Source of the DNA: Arsukibacterium sp. UBA5043
GTDB lineage: Bacteria; Pseudomonadota; Gammaproteobacteria; Enterobacterales; Alteromonadaceae
DNA: 64,000 bases
Assembly (NCBI GenBank): GCA_002415085.1
Contig: DIBV01000011.1
Span: 89,466-153,465 of the forward strand
Direction of reading: 5' to 3'
Part shown: positions 62,658 through 64,000 of the stretch, piece after piece
Layout: each line of letters begins with the position of its first letter
Position numbering within the stretch: position 1 is the first letter of the stretch
The notes under the pieces: generated by a model
What the model was told of the DNA's origin: nothing
The model's input: only the letters and a program-made list of their open reading frames with translations
Database searches by the model: none
Position numbers and translations under genes: made by a program

Positions 62658-64000
62658 ATGTCAAAAATCGTAGCTCAAGTTGTTGAAGGTATTGTTGAAG
62701 TAAAATCTGCTGATGGTGAAGTAAAGATTCTGCAGCAAGGCGATATTCTGATGCCTGGTGATACCCTTATTACCAGTGAAGACGGCTCGGTGGTATTGGC
62801 ATACCTTAATGAAACCACGGTAATCGCTGAAAATCAGACCATTGTCATTTCTGACAGCTGGTTACAAACCGACGTTGCAGCAGAAGACTCGGTTGTTGAT
62901 CTGAATTCGGCTGAAGGGATTCTGGCTATATTAGATGAAGAAGGCGATTTACTGGAGCAATTAGAAGCCACTGCTGCAGGTGGTGGCGGCTCGACTGAAA
63001 ATAGCGGCAACAGCTTTGTCAGGCTAACCCGTGTTGTTGAGCTAAATGATGCCACTTTGCTGGCACCTGGCACCTTTGCCGCAACTGAACCACTTGCCGA
63101 GGCCCCAGTAGCCGCAGCCATTGCTGCTGACGATGCAGCTGTGGTGCAGCCAGCCATTGTTCAGGTCGATAACATTACGGCAGATGACATTATTAATGCT
63201 GCAGAAGCGGCAGCAACCATTACCGTTACGGGCACAGCCAGCGGCAGTATTATTGTTGCTGGTGATCTGGTCACCCTGGTGATCAATGGCACCACTTATA
63301 TCACTACCGTACAGGCCGATGGCAGCTGGTCTGTGGATGTCGCTGGTAGCGACTTAGCCGCTGATACTGATTTTGATGTGGTGGTGACGTCTAACGATGG
63401 CTCTGGCAATCCTGTTAATACAACAAGCTCGTCAAGCCATACTGTTGATGTTATTGCCGATGCCGGCACCGTGACGGTGAATAATATTACCGCCGACGAT
63501 ATCGTCAACGCGACTGAAGCGGCCGGTACCATCGCGGTTACTGGCTCAGCCACTGGCGGCGACATTGCCCCGGGCGATGTGGTCACCATGATCATTAATG
63601 GCACTACTTACACCACTACCGTGCAAGCCGATGGCAGCTGGAGTGTGGATGTCGCTGGGAGCGACTTAGCCGCTGATACCGAATTTGATGTGGTCGTCAG
63701 CTCATCTGATGCTTTGGGTAATACCGTTGAATCAACCACAAACTCAACGCATACCGTTGATTTAGCTGCTGAAGCCGGCACCATTAATGTCAATAACATC
63801 ACCGCGGATGATATCGTTAATGCCGCAGAAGTAGCTGGCACCATCACGGTTACTGGCACAGCCACTGGCGGCGATATTGCCCCGGGTGATGTGGTGAGCA
63901 TGATCATCAACGGCACCACTTACACCACTACCGTGCAGGCCGATGGCAGTTGGTCTGTCGATGTCGCTGGTAGCGACTTAGCCGCAGACACTGAGTTTGA
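62658..64000 (+). CDS. Giant LapA-type adhesin with retention module (5' part, open at window end)
   Basis: 447 codons are visible with no stop. Residues 1-100 are the retention module (MSKIVAQVVEGIVEVKSADG, LQQGDILMPGDTLITSEDGS). The TAAG motif at 105-108 (LEATAAGGGGSTE) is the expected LapG cleavage site, with the cut between residues 106 and 107. From residue 168 an Ig-like (Big-type) repeat of 104 residues recurs. Start at 62658 has no strong RBS, but fits the family N-terminus. The product should stay plugged in the TolC-type channel by the retention module until LapG cuts it. Confidence 0.9.
   Translation, partial: MSKIVAQVVEGIVEVKSADGEVKILQQGDILMPGDTLITSEDGSVVLAYLNETTVIAENQTIVISDSWLQTDVAAEDSVVDLNSAEGILAILDEEGDLLEQLEATAAGGGGSTENSGNSFVRLTRVVELNDATLLAPGTFAATEPLAEAPVAAAIAADDAAVVQPAIVQVDNITADDIINAAEAAATITVTGTASGSIIVAGDLVTLVINGTTYITTVQADGSWSVDVAGSDLAADTDFDVVVTSNDGSGNPVNTTSSSSHTVDVIADAGTVTVNNITADDIVNATEAAGTIAVTGSATGGDIAPGDVVTMIINGTTYTTTVQADGSWSVDVAGSDLAADTEFDVVVSSSDALGNTVESTTNSTHTVDLAAEAGTINVNNITADDIVNAAEVAGTITVTGTATGGDIAPGDVVSMIINGTTYTTTVQADGSWSVDVAGSDLAADTEF
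63159..64000 (+). repeat. Tandem 312-bp repeats encoding 104-residue Ig-like domains
   Basis: Units begin at 63159, 63471 and 63783 (exactly 312 bases apart); the third is cut by the window end. Each unit opens with N-N/D-ITADDI and holds GTTY.TTVQADGSWSVDVAGS and LAADT.FDVVV. The blocks are nearly identical at DNA level in places, suggesting recent duplication or gene conversion. Confidence 0.92.

Noticed and set aside
63296-63919. Two antisense frames of 102-103 codons over the adhesin repeats
   Set aside because: They are similar to each other only because the 312-bp repeat recurs; they carry no signal or RBS.

Overview
The window looks like chromosome of a gammaproteobacterium of the Alteromonadales/Chromatiaceae type (Rheinheimera, Arsukibacterium or Alishewanella would fit). 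The reasons are gene order and family content: rnpB-rsmI // lpoA-yraN-diaA-dolP, ampD-ampE next to nadC, many c-di-GMP proteins, PEP-CTERM proteins and a Lap-type giant adhesin locus. The genus is an inference. No rRNA, tRNA, CRISPR array, transposase or prophage gene was seen.

Layout. 1-4.6 kb: the 5' part of RNase P RNA (minus strand), rsmI, then the operon lpoA-yraN-diaA-dolP, closed by a perfect 45-bp palindrome. 4.6-8.2 kb: a minus-strand run ampD-ampE-yigI-rarD-DUF599. 8.3-13.1 kb: a retropepsin-like protein with nadC, a cold-shock/DUF1294 membrane protein, and a periplasmic-sensing GGDEF/EAL protein. 13.2-21.1 kb: a divergent peptidoglycan-sugar salvage cluster (nagX, exported nagZ / SSS symporter, MurK-like kinase, murQ, namZ) that looks like a PTS-independent MurNAc pathway. 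21-30 kb: NlpE/META lipoprotein, FMN reductase, exported M14 carboxypeptidase, FlgO/TPR membrane protein, PEP-CTERM-like protein, NhaC antiporter with a D-Ala-D-Ala dipeptidase, and a small outer-membrane barrel with a structured leader. 30-38.8 kb: a large beta-propeller sensor kinase, a TetR regulator and an acrAB efflux pair with a clear operator between its -35 and -10 boxes. 38.8-44.2 kb: a tight operon of glutaryl-CoA dehydrogenase, a fused 2-oxoacid dehydrogenase E1 and an unusual malonyltransferase-like protein, with a divergent LysR regulator. 44-53.4 kb: TspO, a DUF3083-like protein, a lone PAS protein, an EAL-CBS-GGDEF protein, a PEP-CTERM protein, a thioredoxin-like protein, a 49-residue entericidin-like lipoprotein and several hypotheticals. 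53.5-64 kb: a complete Lap-type system: lapG protease, lapD receptor, a short conserved protein, a LuxR-type regulator, type I secretion genes (HlyD adaptor, ABC exporter, TolC-OmpA fusion) and the start of a giant repeat adhesin that runs off the window.

How the genes work together. Cell-wall turnover recurs: AmpD, NagZ, NamZ, MurQ, the D-Ala-D-Ala dipeptidase and LpoA all act on peptidoglycan or its fragments. Surface attachment is the second theme. The adhesin carries a TAAG site at residues 105-108, where a LapG protease would be expected to cut, and the LapD-like protein has lost the catalytic motifs of both c-di-GMP domains, as expected of a receptor. This implies c-di-GMP control of adhesin release. 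The three segments most worth follow-up are the MurNAc salvage cluster, the gcdH-E1-acyltransferase operon and the lap locus with its TolC-OmpA fusion and extra regulators.
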